The translations under genes were made by a program, and so were the position numbers. A stretch of DNA of 64,000 nucleotides from Nitrososphaerales archaeon (lineage in GTDB: Archaea; Thermoproteota; Nitrososphaeria; Nitrososphaerales; Gagatemarchaeaceae). The notes beneath the pieces were generated by a model. It saw nothing but the letters and a program-made list of their open reading frames with translations, was not told the DNA's origin and ran no database searches. Below, piece by piece: positions 1 to 9,115 of this stretch. The stretch is from positions 359,743 through 423,742 of the forward strand of contig JAJTZB010000001.1 of assembly GCA_032906765.1 (NCBI GenBank). Reading direction: 5' to 3'. The first letter of the stretch is position 1, and every line of letters begins with the position of its first letter.

Positions 1-300
1 CCCGACGCCCTCGGGATGTTCTAGCGCAAGCGTGAGGGCTATGGCCCCTCCCATGGAGTGGCCGCAGACGGCCGGCTTGCGGAGGCCGCTCTCTCTGATG
101 AATGCGTGGACCGCGTCGGCATACTGAGTGACTGTGGTGCACGTCAACTCGCCGGTGGGATGGCCCGGGAGGTTCACCGCCGAGGCCTTCCCAGGCCCAG
201 ACAGCTGCTGGAGCGTTCCCTTCCACAACATGTTGGTCTCACCTGCCCCGTGGACGAATACGCAGTCGGATGGCGCAGCGTGCTCCAGAGCCTCGAGCAT
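1..300 (-). CDS. alpha/beta hydrolase, N-terminal part (runs off the window)
   Basis: The reverse strand encodes an alpha/beta-hydrolase start. It has an early oxyanion-loop segment (VFVHGAGE) followed by the nucleophile elbow GHSMGG, whose Ser is the catalytic nucleophile; the acid and His lie beyond the window edge. I chose the ATG at 300 because an AT-rich TATA-like stretch (321-330) sits about 26 bp upstream, the spacing expected of a leaderless archaeal transcript. The frame stays open further upstream without a canonical start. The substrate cannot be told (esterase, lipase or peptidase-like). It is divergent from the methylmalonyl-CoA mutase gene. Confidence 0.75.
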   Translation of the reverse strand, partial: MLEALEHAAPSDCVFVHGAGETNMLWKGTLQQLSGPGKASAVNLPGHPTGELTCTTVTQYADAVHAFIRESGLRKPAVCGHSMGGAIALTLALEHPEGVG

Positions 301-404
301 TGCGGCTGCGCCTTCTAGGCTCGATTTAACGCTGTTGAGGCGGAAGTGTACAGAGCAGGGGGCCCGGGTCCTTCTCTCGCATCAGATTCTTTATCTCCCA
401 CCAA

Positions 405-2180
405 GTGGGACGAGCGCTAGGCTTGCTGCGAGGCGGAGACGACCCCTACTGGAAGAGGAAAGCGAAGGCGGTGGTCGAGAGGAGGGCGGGAGAAGCTTCA
501 CTCTACGACTCAAAGGCCTTGGAAAGCATCCGGAAGGGCGTCAAGCAGTGGCAGGAGACCGTCCTCGGCCCGTGGACGGAGGCGTCGCGTGAGACCAAGG
601 ACGACTTCCAGACGGCCTCGGGGATACCGCTCAAGCCGCTCTACACTCCCGCGGATCTCACAGCCTCCGACTACGCGGACCAGGGCTACCCCGGAGTCTA
701 CCCCTACGCGAGGGGCGTCTATCCGACAATGTACAGAGGGAAACGATGGACAATGAGGATGTTCTCCGGGTTCGGGACGCCCGAGGACACAAACAGGAGA
801 CTGAAGCTTCTGCTCAAGCACGGCGAGACAGGCCTCAGCATTGCGTTTGACATGCCTACGCTCTACGGCTACGACTGCGACCACGAACGCGCTCGAGGCG
901 AGGTGGGAAGGTGCGGGGTCAACGTTTCGTCGCTGAAGGACATGGAGGTTCTCTTCGGCGGGATTCCGCTCGGCAAGGTGAGCACCTCGATGACGATCAA
1001 CGCTCCGGCCGCTGTGCTGACCTGCATGTATGCCGGGGTGGCAAGGAAGCAGGGCGTCCCCATAAGCAGGCTGAGGGGAACTGTCCAGGCAGACATGCTG
1101 AAGGAGTACATAGCACAGAAGGAGTGGGTCTACCCTCCGGAGGCGCACCTCAGGATTGTGAGGGACCTGATGGTCTACTGCACGAAGAACATGCCTCTAT
1201 GGAACTACATCAGCATCAGCGGTTACCACATCAGGGAGGCGGGCTCCAGCGCGATCCAGGAGCTGGCCTTCACACTTGCCGACGGCTTCGGCTACATAGA
1301 GCTCGGCAAGGAAGCAGGGCTCAAGGTCGACCAGTTCGCCCCGAGGCTCAGCTTCTTCTTCAACTCCACGATGGACTTCTTCGAGGAGATAGCGAAGTTC
1401 AGGGCTGCGAGAAAGATCTGGGCTACAGTGATGAGAGAGAAGTATGGCGCGAAGGACCCGAGGAGCTTGCTGCTGAGGTTCCACACCCAGACCTCCGGTG
1501 CGTCGCTGACATGGCAGCAGCCCCTGAATAACATAATCAGGACGACGATTGAGGCTTTGGCTGGAGTGCTCGGAGGGACGCAGTCCCTGCACACAAACTC
1601 GTTCGACGAGGCGTGGGCCCTGCCCACAGAGAAGGCAGTCGAGGTGGCGCTGAGGACGCAGCAGGTCATAGCGGAGGAGTCTGGGGTACCCAACGTGATC
1701 GACCCACTCGGAGGGTCGTACTACGTGGAGTGGCTCACTCAGCAGATGGAGGAGGAGACATACAAGTACTTCGACAGGATCGAGTCCGCAGGCGGGATAC
1801 TCAAGGCGATAAAGTCGGGCTACCTGCAGCGGGAGATAGCAGAGAACTCGTACAGGCTGTCTAGGAGGGTGGAAGATGATAAGGACGGGGTCGTGGGTGT
1901 CAACAGGTACGCGGTCGAGGAGAAGAAGCCGATAGAAACTCTGAAGATCAACTCCAAGGCGCAGAAGAGCCAAGCGAAGAGGCTGGAGGGAGTGAGAAGG
2001 CAGAGAGACAAGGCGAAGGTCGAGGCAGCCCTCCACAGAATCGAGCGAGCCTTTGAAAACGAGAACGCAAACTCGATCACTCCAATGCTCGAAGCGGTCA
2101 TGGAGTACGCGACGCTCGGCGAGATAGTGGACGTCGGACGGCGGGTCTGGGGCATCTACAAAGAACCCCAAATTCTATGA
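405..2180 (+). CDS. mcmA1: methylmalonyl-CoA mutase, large (alpha) subunit without B12 domain
   Basis: This is the catalytic TIM-barrel subunit of the adenosylcobalamin-dependent mutase that interconverts (R)-methylmalonyl-CoA and succinyl-CoA. Visible family blocks are SGIPLKPLYTPAD near residue 71, the CoA/substrate stretch YRGKRWTMRMFSGFGTPE near 111, FDMPTLYGYD, and ISGYHIREAGSS with the active-site His. At 591 residues from the GTG at 405 it is slightly longer than usual for this subunit, so an internal TTG near 423 is possible. The C-terminal cobalamin domain is missing, as in archaea that encode it as a separate small protein; that subunit is not in this window. The acyl-CoA dehydrogenase downstream fits propionate, branched-chain or odd-chain acyl-CoA oxidation. 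Another acyl-CoA mutase specificity cannot be excluded. Confidence 0.92.
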   Translation: MGRALGLLRGGDDPYWKRKAKAVVERRAGEASLYDSKALESIRKGVKQWQETVLGPWTEASRETKDDFQTASGIPLKPLYTPADLTASDYADQGYPGVYPYARGVYPTMYRGKRWTMRMFSGFGTPEDTNRRLKLLLKHGETGLSIAFDMPTLYGYDCDHERARGEVGRCGVNVSSLKDMEVLFGGIPLGKVSTSMTINAPAAVLTCMYAGVARKQGVPISRLRGTVQADMLKEYIAQKEWVYPPEAHLRIVRDLMVYCTKNMPLWNYISISGYHIREAGSSAIQELAFTLADGFGYIELGKEAGLKVDQFAPRLSFFFNSTMDFFEEIAKFRAARKIWATVMREKYGAKDPRSLLLRFHTQTSGASLTWQQPLNNIIRTTIEALAGVLGGTQSLHTNSFDEAWALPTEKAVEVALRTQQVIAEESGVPNVIDPLGGSYYVEWLTQQMEEETYKYFDRIESAGGILKAIKSGYLQREIAENSYRLSRRVEDDKDGVVGVNRYAVEEKKPIETLKINSKAQKSQAKRLEGVRRQRDKAKVEAALHRIERAFENENANSITPMLEAVMEYATLGEIVDVGRRVWGIYKEPQIL

Positions 2181-2298
2181 AAACTGGGATAGCATGACCT
2201 GTTTCCACCAACGCGGGCTGTAGTCAGTTCCTATTGCATGAATAACCAGACTCCCCCATTTAGTCATAGGATTCTCGACCACCGAACCCCGAGACCCT

Positions 2299-2325
2299 GC
2301 GTCCACGCGAGGGGAGCGTGGAAAA
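2299..2325 (+). other. small hairpin and TATA-like site before the acyl-CoA dehydrogenase
   Basis: CCACGC and GCGTGG form a six-base-pair hairpin with a loop of about seven bases, followed by an A-rich stretch (aaaatcta) that could serve as the TATA element of the next gene. No gene is visible in the 185 bp between the mutase and the dehydrogenase. The hairpin may be a terminator or may be chance. Confidence 0.3.
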
Positions 2326-2365
2326 TCTAAGAGGGAGAGCTTAGAAGGGCCGTTGGAGGGAACGA

Positions 2366-3592
2366 GTGGCGATGCTAGAACAGGACGAATTCGCGTGCCT
2401 ATCCAAGATGGACTTCGACATCTCGGACGAGCAGGGGATGATCCTTGAGCAGGTGGACAGGGCCTGCAAGCAGATTAGGCCGATTGAGGACAAGTGTTAC
2501 CTGGAAAGGAGGCTTAACGACCAGGTCGGCCCGGTCTTCGGCAGGGCTCACCTGCTGGGACTGCCTATCTCGAGAAAGTACGGGGACGGTCAGGGTGCAG
2601 ACATTGTCACATACGCGCTCGCGATTGAGAGAATCGGCAGGGAGGGCACAGGCGTCAGGACATTCTTCTCGGTCCACATAGCCCTCTGCCAGCTCACAAT
2701 CCAGATGTGGGGCAACGATGAGCAGAAAGAGAGGTTCCTGACCCCTGCCACTAGGGGAGAGAAGCTCCTCGCGTTCGGACTGACGGAGCCGGGAGCGGGG
2801 AGTGACCCAGCCTCGCTGACGACGTCGTTCGAAGAGAGGGGCGGAAGGTTCGTGCTCAGCGGACAGAAGATGTGGATTTCCAACGGTTCAATTGCAGACA
2901 GCGTCCTGATCTACGCATACCCGAAGGGGAGACGGGAAGAGATGTGCGCCTTCATCGTGGATGCAGGCGCCCCCGGATTCACGGCGAAACCAATCGAACA
3001 CAAGTTAGGGCTCCCGACGGCAGACACGGCGACGATCTACCTTGACAAGGTCGAGGTGCCTAAGGAGAACCTGCTGGGCCCGCGTGGTAGGGGGCTCTCG
3101 GTCGCCTACTCTGGTCTGATGAGCGGGAGGCTGAGCGTCGCAGCCGGCTGCGTCGGCGTAATCCAAGACTGCCTCGACGAGGCTGTCAGATACTCTGGCG
3201 TGAGGGTGCAGCACGGCAAGAAGATAGGGAGGCACCAGCTCGTACAGAGGCATATCGGCATCATCTCAACGAACCTGGACGCGGCGAAATGGTTGCTGCT
3301 GAGGGCGGCATTCCTGAAGCAGAAGTATGAGGAGAAGCCCGAGGACATGGGACTCAGGGACCAGACCGACCTGGCAATCACAAAAGCGAAGTACTTCGCT
3401 GCCAACGCCTCCTTCGACGCTGCGAATAGGGCTGTGCAGGTCTTCGGGGCCAACGGCTACTCGCTTGAGAACAGGCCTGCCAGACACCTTGCTGACACCA
3501 GGGTAACCTCAATCTACGAGGGGACTAACGAGATACTCGAGCAGAAGATAGCCCTGGGCTCGCTCGGCAAGGACTTCCAGGCCTACTCTTGA
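2366..3592 (+). CDS. acyl-CoA dehydrogenase
   Basis: FAD-dependent flavoenzyme that introduces the 2,3 double bond in acyl-CoA thioesters, passing electrons to an electron-transfer flavoprotein. The order of parts is normal: N-terminal helical domain, beta-barrel with FGLTEPGAGSD (near residue 138) and KMWISNG (FAD/substrate contacts), and a C-terminal helical domain with QVFGANGYS and IYEGTNEI. The Glu of YEGT matches the catalytic base of short/medium-chain dehydrogenases. The GTG at 2366 is preferred because GGAGG lies seven bases upstream; a second in-frame ATG is at 2408. Chain-length specificity (butyryl, isobutyryl, glutaryl) is not readable. It probably feeds the same acyl-CoA pathway as the upstream mutase. 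Confidence 0.93.
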   Translation: MAMLEQDEFACLSKMDFDISDEQGMILEQVDRACKQIRPIEDKCYLERRLNDQVGPVFGRAHLLGLPISRKYGDGQGADIVTYALAIERIGREGTGVRTFFSVHIALCQLTIQMWGNDEQKERFLTPATRGEKLLAFGLTEPGAGSDPASLTTSFEERGGRFVLSGQKMWISNGSIADSVLIYAYPKGRREEMCAFIVDAGAPGFTAKPIEHKLGLPTADTATIYLDKVEVPKENLLGPRGRGLSVAYSGLMSGRLSVAAGCVGVIQDCLDEAVRYSGVRVQHGKKIGRHQLVQRHIGIISTNLDAAKWLLLRAAFLKQKYEEKPEDMGLRDQTDLAITKAKYFAANASFDAANRAVQVFGANGYSLENRPARHLADTRVTSIYEGTNEILEQKIALGSLGKDFQAYS

Positions 3593-3617
3593 CTGCCTGC
3601 CGGAGGTGTGAAGTGGC

Positions 3618-5078
3618 ATCAACACGAAGATTGCAGCTCTGGCTCTCGCTGTCCTAGCAGTGGTCGTTGTCGCAGGCATTGCCGTGTACGGCCTCCGTCC
3701 CACAGGGCCAGGAAACTGCCTGCTGCTGGGCGGGAGCGGTGCCCTGAGGAGCAACCTAAAGGCGTCAAGCTTCGGAGCAGTGACAGAGTACCAGCTTCCC
3801 ACACCATCGAGGTGGTCAAACGCGATTGCTGCTGCGCCCGACGGTTCAGTTTGGTTCGGCGAGCAGTCCGTCCCGGGGGCTGGGCACCTCTACGCCAACG
3901 GGACGCTTGTGGAGTACCCCTGGCCGTCAGCGAGCAGGGGGACGAGCACCTGCGGCTACAGGACGGGAATCTGGGGCGTGGCTCTCTGGAACGGGATGGT
4001 GTGGGGTACTGACTTCGACGGGAGTGCCCTGGTCGGGCTGAATCCTGCGACCGGCTCGACGACTGTCATCAACGTATCAGAGAGGGCACCGTTTCCGTAC
4101 ACCCTCGCGACCGCCCCCGATGGCTCGCTGTGGTTCACCTCGCTCTCAAGCGCGCCTGTGCTTGGCAGAGTTTCGCAGAACCTCTCGGTCGCAACCTTCG
4201 GTGTCGCACTTCCCAAGGGGGAGGTGCCGGCCCAAGCGCAGTTCGTCAGCGCGACGCAAGCCTACTTCGTTGCAATCGACCCGGCTGCCAACTCCGGGGG
4301 TGTCTACACTTTCGACCCGCAGAACATTGCAGGGACAATCAACCCCGCGCGGGTGGGCAGCGGATTCGAGCTCTTCTCGCCCAACAGCGTTTCGGTCTCT
4401 GGGGGAAAAGTCTGGGTCGTTCAGCACTACCCTTCCAGCGTTGCATCCTACGACCTAGACTCCGCGGTTTGGACGCTCTACCCAACCTCCATAGAGAACT
4501 ACACGACGACAACCCTGCCGTACTTCATACAAGCGAACGGGAGCAAAGTCTGGTTCAACGAGCATTACGGCAACAAGATCGCGATGATCGACACGCTCAG
4601 CCAAACGATGACAGAGTACAGCGAAGCGAATCCTCCGATAAGCAACGGGAGCGACATCCAGAACGACCTGACGGTCGCTCTCGCGAAGGGAGGGCTCTGG
4701 TTCACATCCACCACGGGGAACTATGTCGGGTTTGTCAATGCCACGTTCCATCCTTCTTTTGCCGTAGATGCGGACGGAGGCAATAGTAGCGCAACAGTCC
4801 TTCCCGGCCACGAGGCAAGGTTTGCCCTGACAGTGAGCGGCAGTTGGACGACCGCCCTGAAGGTGCAAGTCTCTGACTCGGAAGGCGCCACCGGTGTGCC
4901 AAAACTCATCACCGTCACGACGGGCGAGTCTACTCTCGCACCGGGGACCGGTCCTGTCAGTCTGCAGGTCGCACTGGAGACGGGTGCAGCTCTGAAGCAG
5001 GGCCGATACACCGTGGCCGTGACAGTGACGAACGGGCTCGTCTATCAGACAGCCTACCTGTTCCTGACGGTACCGTGA
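3618..5078 (+). CDS. secreted beta-propeller protein, virginiamycin B lyase-like
   Basis: An N-terminal hydrophobic segment (about residues 7-26) is followed by repeated propeller blades with the signature APDGSxWF (APDGSVWFGE, APDGSLWFTS) and related KVWFNE and GGLWFT strands, as in streptogramin-lyase-like (Vgb) and NHL-type propellers. The last ~100 residues look like an Ig-like or NEW-type beta domain rich in Val/Thr. It is likely an exported surface protein; lyase activity is not implied. No ATG/GTG/TTG precedes the signal segment in frame. A GGAGGTG at 3602-3608 lies nine bases before an ATC at 3618, so an ATC start is proposed. The first canonical start, GTG at 3660, would cut the hydrophobic segment. 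Confidence 0.7.
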   Translation: MNTKIAALALAVLAVVVVAGIAVYGLRPTGPGNCLLLGGSGALRSNLKASSFGAVTEYQLPTPSRWSNAIAAAPDGSVWFGEQSVPGAGHLYANGTLVEYPWPSASRGTSTCGYRTGIWGVALWNGMVWGTDFDGSALVGLNPATGSTTVINVSERAPFPYTLATAPDGSLWFTSLSSAPVLGRVSQNLSVATFGVALPKGEVPAQAQFVSATQAYFVAIDPAANSGGVYTFDPQNIAGTINPARVGSGFELFSPNSVSVSGGKVWVVQHYPSSVASYDLDSAVWTLYPTSIENYTTTTLPYFIQANGSKVWFNEHYGNKIAMIDTLSQTMTEYSEANPPISNGSDIQNDLTVALAKGGLWFTSTTGNYVGFVNATFHPSFAVDADGGNSSATVLPGHEARFALTVSGSWTTALKVQVSDSEGATGVPKLITVTTGESTLAPGTGPVSLQVALETGAALKQGRYTVAVTVTNGLVYQTAYLFLTVP

Positions 5079-5125
5079 CCAGAACAGAGTGTTCTGCGAA
5101 CTAGAAATAATATCCGTGCCCGCCG

Positions 5126-5770
5126 ATGGTTAGGCGAGAACTGTTGAGATCGTCTCGCCTCTTCGCGGCCATGGTGATTCTGGCTGTCTGCACGGTCGCT
5201 GTCGTAAACGGTCCACTCTTCGCAGGAGGCAGCGCTGGGCAGCGGCATAGCGCCTCAAGCACTTTCGTCGAATCTGTCCAAGGGCTGAGGCTGTACCTCT
5301 CGGTCAACACCACAACTCCTGCTCTGGGGCGCGCGGTTCAGGTCAGAGTGGAAGAGTTCAACACGCTATCCGCCCCGAACAACGTTTCGAGAGGACAATC
5401 GTGGACAATCGAAGGGCTCGGGATGACAGCGTGCTACTCTTCGGTCTATCCCTTCGGCGTCGCCCTCTTCGAGGGGACCTACACCGCAGCGAACGTCACC
5501 CAAGCGAAGCCGCTCGAGATGTTCCCGATCGTTCCATGCCCGCTGCTCATCAGGCTGATAACGGGATACTCCTTTGAGGCGCAAAGCTCGGCCGCAGTGG
5601 TCCTACCCGGGAACGGGCCGGCCCTCCCGATGGTGGCCAACGCCACGCTCGCAGGGACGTATTCAGCAGACTCGGCCACAACGCCACTGTCGCTTCCGCC
5701 AGGTGCGTACACAATAGTGGCGGGGGACGAATGGGGATCTCTCGCGTTTCTCTACTTCAACGTCGAGTAA
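5126..5770 (+). CDS. secreted or anchored protein of the DEWG family (paralogue of 48317-48958)
   Basis: The protein has 214 residues with one N-terminal membrane segment (about residues 12-32) and an extracytoplasmic beta-rich domain containing several N-x-S/T sequons. It shares with the protein at 48317-48958 the same length, an early paired Cys region followed by FGVALFEGTYT (compare IGVGLMRGYYT there), a PC-L/PV stretch, and a C-terminal block YTIVAGDEWGSLAFLYF (compare YTAIAADEWGDVAIVHF). The two are therefore paralogues. I do not recognise a named family or function. It follows the propeller gene by 47 bp on the same strand and may be co-expressed as a surface protein. Confidence 0.75.
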   Translation: MVRRELLRSSRLFAAMVILAVCTVAVVNGPLFAGGSAGQRHSASSTFVESVQGLRLYLSVNTTTPALGRAVQVRVEEFNTLSAPNNVSRGQSWTIEGLGMTACYSSVYPFGVALFEGTYTAANVTQAKPLEMFPIVPCPLLIRLITGYSFEAQSSAAVVLPGNGPALPMVANATLAGTYSADSATTPLSLPPGAYTIVAGDEWGSLAFLYFNVE

Positions 5771-5796
5771 CATCTTGACCGCTTACGGGTGCTGGT

Positions 5797-6495
5797 TCAC
5801 CCGAAGACCTTGAGCAGGACCATTGCGAGAGCGATGGCAAGGACACTCCCCACGACGCCCTCGAGTATCTTCTCGAAGCGTCCCGCCTGCTCCGTTATTT
5901 GACTCTCGGCTCCGCTCTTGAGCATCTTGTAGGGGCGAGAGGCATTTGCCTCAAGGTAGGCCGTTGCGAGACCGAAGAGGCCTCCAGCGAGGGCAGGGAT
6001 ACTCAGGCCGTTGGTCTGCATGACATACCCCGCGACCACAGGTAGAAAGCCCCAGCTGAACGCGAACCACCCTTCGGAGTGGAAGCGAGAATGGAACAGT
6101 TCTAGGTTGTAGGCGAAAAGGAAGAACAGCTCAGCTGCGCCCACGACGAAGAGCCACGGGGCGTAGAGGACAGAGTAGGCAGCGCCCAAGGCAAGGGCTG
6201 GAATCAGAGACGAGAGTGCGAGGACGGCGAGCTGACGATTGGAAAGCAACGTACCCCACGGCCTGTTTGGGCCCATCGCGTCGAGTGCGTGGGCCGATAT
6301 CCCTACCGCCAGGACGTACACGCCAACCAGAACGGCCACCCTGTCCCAGTGGACGCTGGAGGGCAGCGTTGAGCCGATCACGACGTAGCTTGCGTTCATC
6401 AGGGTGTACGGGAGGAAGCTCATTCCCACCAGAAGCCTGAATCGTCTCGGACCGAAACGAGGGACGTACCATTCGTTCTCCCGGCTCCTTCCCAC
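5797..6495 (-). CDS. polytopic membrane protein, UbiA-prenyltransferase-like in layout
   Basis: About 232 residues with six to eight hydrophobic helices (for example FLPYTLMNASYVVIG, LVGVYVLAVGIS, LFVVGAAELFFLFAY, FGLATAYL). The general layout resembles UbiA-type prenyltransferases, but I do not see two clear Asp-rich prenyl-diphosphate motifs, so the assignment is weak. The GTG at 6495 is preferred over the longest frame, which would run back past a TATA-like site near 6572-6580 and overlap the divergent methyltransferase; a TTG at 6510 is an alternative. The divergent neighbour is a UbiE-like methyltransferase, which makes quinone or prenyl-lipid metabolism an attractive guess. Confidence 0.6.
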   Translation of the reverse strand: MGRSRENEWYVPRFGPRRFRLLVGMSFLPYTLMNASYVVIGSTLPSSVHWDRVAVLVGVYVLAVGISAHALDAMGPNRPWGTLLSNRQLAVLALSSLIPALALGAAYSVLYAPWLFVVGAAELFFLFAYNLELFHSRFHSEGWFAFSWGFLPVVAGYVMQTNGLSIPALAGGLFGLATAYLEANASRPYKMLKSGAESQITEQAGRFEKILEGVVGSVLAIALAMVLLKVFG

Positions 6496-6607
6496 TTCGG
6501 GCTGCGTCAATGCTGGCTTCTCCGAGCTTCGGGTTCCTTGGTCTGTCTCGTCTCCCGTTCTTGAGCCCCTTTGGATATAAGCTTCCACCAAGGTGGGTTC
6601 AGCCGAA

Positions 6608-7336
6608 GTGCAGCACCTCGAGGTGGACGAAGCGGAGGGACTGAAAGCCGTGTCGAGCAGGCTCTTCCACGGGCTGGCGGACTCGTACGACAGGATCCTG
6701 GACGGGGCCACCTTGCTGCAGGACAGGTACTGGAAGAGATGGGCTGTAGAGAGATCAGTCCTAGGGAGGTCGGAGGCAGTTCTCGACGTTGGATGCGGGA
6801 CATGCGTGATGGAAGAGCGGCTCGAGGGTGCCGGCTGCCAGGTCGTCGGGCTCGACCTCTCGGACTGGATGCTCCGAATCGGCCTGAGGAAGAGGTTGGG
6901 TTGCTCCGGCGCCCTCCTGAACGCGGACGCTGAGGCGCTGCCCTTCCCCGAGGCCTCCTTCGATGTCGTCGTTTCATGCTACGCAGTGAAGTATTGCGAC
7001 CTGGAGAGGTTCTCGTCAGAGGTGTCACGCGTCCTGAAGCCGGGAGGACGCGCAGTAATCTACGACTTCGTCAGGCCGAAGGGACCCATGTCTCCAATCC
7101 TCTCTGTCTACATCTACGGTTTCTTGAAGGTCGCAGAAGGTCTGCTCAGGCGAGTGGACTCTGGCGTCTCTTACACGTTCGAAGCGCTACCGGAGATCAT
7201 ACGAAGGACAACGTGGAACGACGAACTTACAACGATTCTCCGGGGACACAACCTTGTCGTGGTCGAACGGGCCGTCCTCTCTGGCGGTGCGGTGGAAGGC
7301 TTCGTCGCCCAGAGGCAACTGCAGGCCCAAGTGTGA
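6608..7336 (+). CDS. class I SAM-dependent methyltransferase, UbiE/MenG-like
   Basis: Soluble Rossmann-fold methyltransferase of about 242 residues. Motif I is LDVGCGTCVMEERL, motif II VVGLDLSDWML, motif III NADAEALPFPEASFDVVV, and RVLKPGGRAVIYDF follows. The N-terminal FHGLADSYDRI block resembles the F-x-x-I-A-x-x-YD start of ubiquinone/menaquinone C-methyltransferases. I selected the GTG at 6608 because TATA-like ggatataagc (6572-6581) lies about 30 bp upstream; a GTG at 6593 gives five more residues. Together with the divergent UbiA-like membrane protein it suggests a role in quinone or isoprenoid ring methylation, but the substrate is not proven. Confidence 0.82.
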   Translation: MQHLEVDEAEGLKAVSSRLFHGLADSYDRILDGATLLQDRYWKRWAVERSVLGRSEAVLDVGCGTCVMEERLEGAGCQVVGLDLSDWMLRIGLRKRLGCSGALLNADAEALPFPEASFDVVVSCYAVKYCDLERFSSEVSRVLKPGGRAVIYDFVRPKGPMSPILSVYIYGFLKVAEGLLRRVDSGVSYTFEALPEIIRRTTWNDELTTILRGHNLVVVERAVLSGGAVEGFVAQRQLQAQV

Positions 7337-7407
7337 AGTCGCTCTCGCTTCCACGGACGGCTAGCGTTTAGATATGAAGCCGGGGAGAGCAGGCTCGGCC
7401 GCTGCCA

Positions 7408-7872
7408 ATGAAATGGGTCACACGGGAGAAGGCTAAGGTTGACAGAATCGCGTGCCCCTGGCTGATCAAGAGGTTCGTCGACCCAACAGCGGAGTTCCAC
7501 TTCGTGCCCGCCGAGAAGGTCCTCGAGGTGTCTCGAAGGGAGGGAGCGACCGCGTTCGACGCCCAGGGCGCAGAGTTGACCCACTACAAGGAAGGCGGGA
7601 AGGAGTACGTCAGCTTCGACGCCATCATCAGGAAGTTCGGCCTGAAGGACCCAGCCCTGCTAGAACTAGCCAGAATTGTCAGGGGGGCTGACGCCAAAAT
7701 CCCAGACGCTCCGCCGGAATCTGCTGGTCTGGAAGCAGCGGCGATTGGATTCAGGACGCGCGCGAAGGACGACTTTGAGAACATGCGACTCCAATTCCCC
7801 TTGTACGATGCGCTGTATGAATACTGCAGTTCGAAAGAGAGGGGTGCGGCAAGGCTAGAGCACGCTGTCTAG
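7408..7872 (+). CDS. ChrB C-terminal-domain protein
   Basis: The 154-residue protein opens with KWVTREKAKVDRIACPWLI and FVDPTAEFHFVP, the characteristic start of the ChrB C-terminal domain family found in chromate-resistance loci and as stand-alone proteins. A later FDAIIRKF and GFRTRAKDDFENM block also fits. ChrB proteins have been linked to chromate sensing or reduction, but many members have no known role, so no chromate function is claimed. It is followed after 25 bp by an MFS transporter on the same strand that is not of the ChrA type. Confidence 0.82.
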   Translation: MKWVTREKAKVDRIACPWLIKRFVDPTAEFHFVPAEKVLEVSRREGATAFDAQGAELTHYKEGGKEYVSFDAIIRKFGLKDPALLELARIVRGADAKIPDAPPESAGLEAAAIGFRTRAKDDFENMRLQFPLYDALYEYCSSKERGAARLEHAV

Positions 7873-7897
7873 CAGGTGCGCAACCTCGGGTGCTTCT

Positions 7898-9076
7898 ATG
7901 CAATCCAGGATACTGCCGCTGTACGTCGTCAAGGCGACAAGGGTCTACGTCTCCGGATTGCTCAGCATCCTTGTGCCCTCCTACCTGACGGTCGAGGGAT
8001 ACTCTGCCCTCTTCGTCGGACTGGTCCTCGTTGCCATCTTAGCTGGAAACGCGTTCTCGAACATAGTGCTGGCCTCGCTTGAGGCCCAGATTGGGAGGAG
8101 GCGCGCCCTCATCTTCTTCAGCGTCTTGATGATTATCTCGGGACTCACCCTTGCCCTCACTCCTGCGCCCTTCCTGATACTCGCAGCTTGCTTCATCGGG
8201 AACATCAGCCCGACGGGGACTGAAGCGGGTCCTTTCCAGTCGGTGGAGGCAGGAATCCTGCCAGACTTGGCAGGAGCCTCTGGCACAACCAAGGCGTTCG
8301 GCGTGTACAACTTGGTGGGCTATCTTGCCGCCTCGATCGGCTCGTTCACCGCCGGCGCGCCAGACTACTTGGGCGGGGGCCTGCTTGTCTACAAGGGACT
8401 GTTCGTAATCTTCGCGCTGGTAGGTGTACTCCTGGCGGTCGTCTACTCCAGACTCCGCGGAATCGAACCTGTCGGACCCGAGGGTCAGAAAGCGGGCCTA
8501 GCAAACCTCGACCCGCAGACCAGGCGCGAGGTCATCACACTCTCAGCGCTCTTCTCTGCTGATGCCTTCGGTGGCAGCTTCGTTTCGGTATACGTTCTGT
8601 CCTACTGGTTCCAGCAGAGCTACCACGCCCATGTTTCACTGCTCGGGACAGTCTTCCTTGTCACGAACCTCATCGCAGCGGTCTCCATTTACGGGGCGGC
8701 CCTCATTGCCACCAGGTTCGGAAACCTCAGGACTATGTTCACAACTCATCTAGTCTCCAACGTCTTTCTGCTCCTCATTCCATTCGCAGGTACGCTCCTG
8801 GGTGCGCTCGCGCTGCTTTTCGTCCGGCAGAGCATGTCCCAGATGGATGTCCCGACGCGACAGTCTTTCATGACGGAGCTGTTCGGTCAGAAGGACAGGG
8901 TAACGGCGAACGCTGTGACAAATACGTCGAGGAGCATCAGCGCCTTCGCGGGGGGGCCCTTTAGCGCAGCCATGTTCGCCTATGGTCTGCTCTCTGCGCC
9001 GCTCCTCTTGGGTGGGGTCTCGAAGGTCGTGTATGACCTGCTCATCTTCGGGATGTACAGAAGAAGATACAGGTGA
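7898..9076 (+). CDS. major facilitator superfamily transporter
   Basis: A 392-residue polytopic protein with about twelve hydrophobic segments in two halves. The A-loop-like motif between helices 2 and 3 is EAQIGRRRALIFF, and a cytoplasmic loop rich in charged residues lies near the middle (SRLRGIEPVGPEGQKAG). A substrate cannot be read from the sequence. It follows the ChrB-like gene by 25 bp and is probably transcribed with it. The 38-bp space to the convergent gene holds nothing else. Confidence 0.88.
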   Translation: MQSRILPLYVVKATRVYVSGLLSILVPSYLTVEGYSALFVGLVLVAILAGNAFSNIVLASLEAQIGRRRALIFFSVLMIISGLTLALTPAPFLILAACFIGNISPTGTEAGPFQSVEAGILPDLAGASGTTKAFGVYNLVGYLAASIGSFTAGAPDYLGGGLLVYKGLFVIFALVGVLLAVVYSRLRGIEPVGPEGQKAGLANLDPQTRREVITLSALFSADAFGGSFVSVYVLSYWFQQSYHAHVSLLGTVFLVTNLIAAVSIYGAALIATRFGNLRTMFTTHLVSNVFLLLIPFAGTLLGALALLFVRQSMSQMDVPTRQSFMTELFGQKDRVTANAVTNTSRSISAFAGGPFSAAMFAYGLLSAPLLLGGVSKVVYDLLIFGMYRRRYR

Positions 9077-9115
9077 GGAAGCAGCGCGTCGAACCCGTGA
9101 GGTTCACATCCTAAC

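Noticed and set aside
1197..2171. Long minus-strand frame opposite the methylmalonyl-CoA mutase gene
   Set aside because: Antisense shadow of a well-conserved gene, no domain seen.
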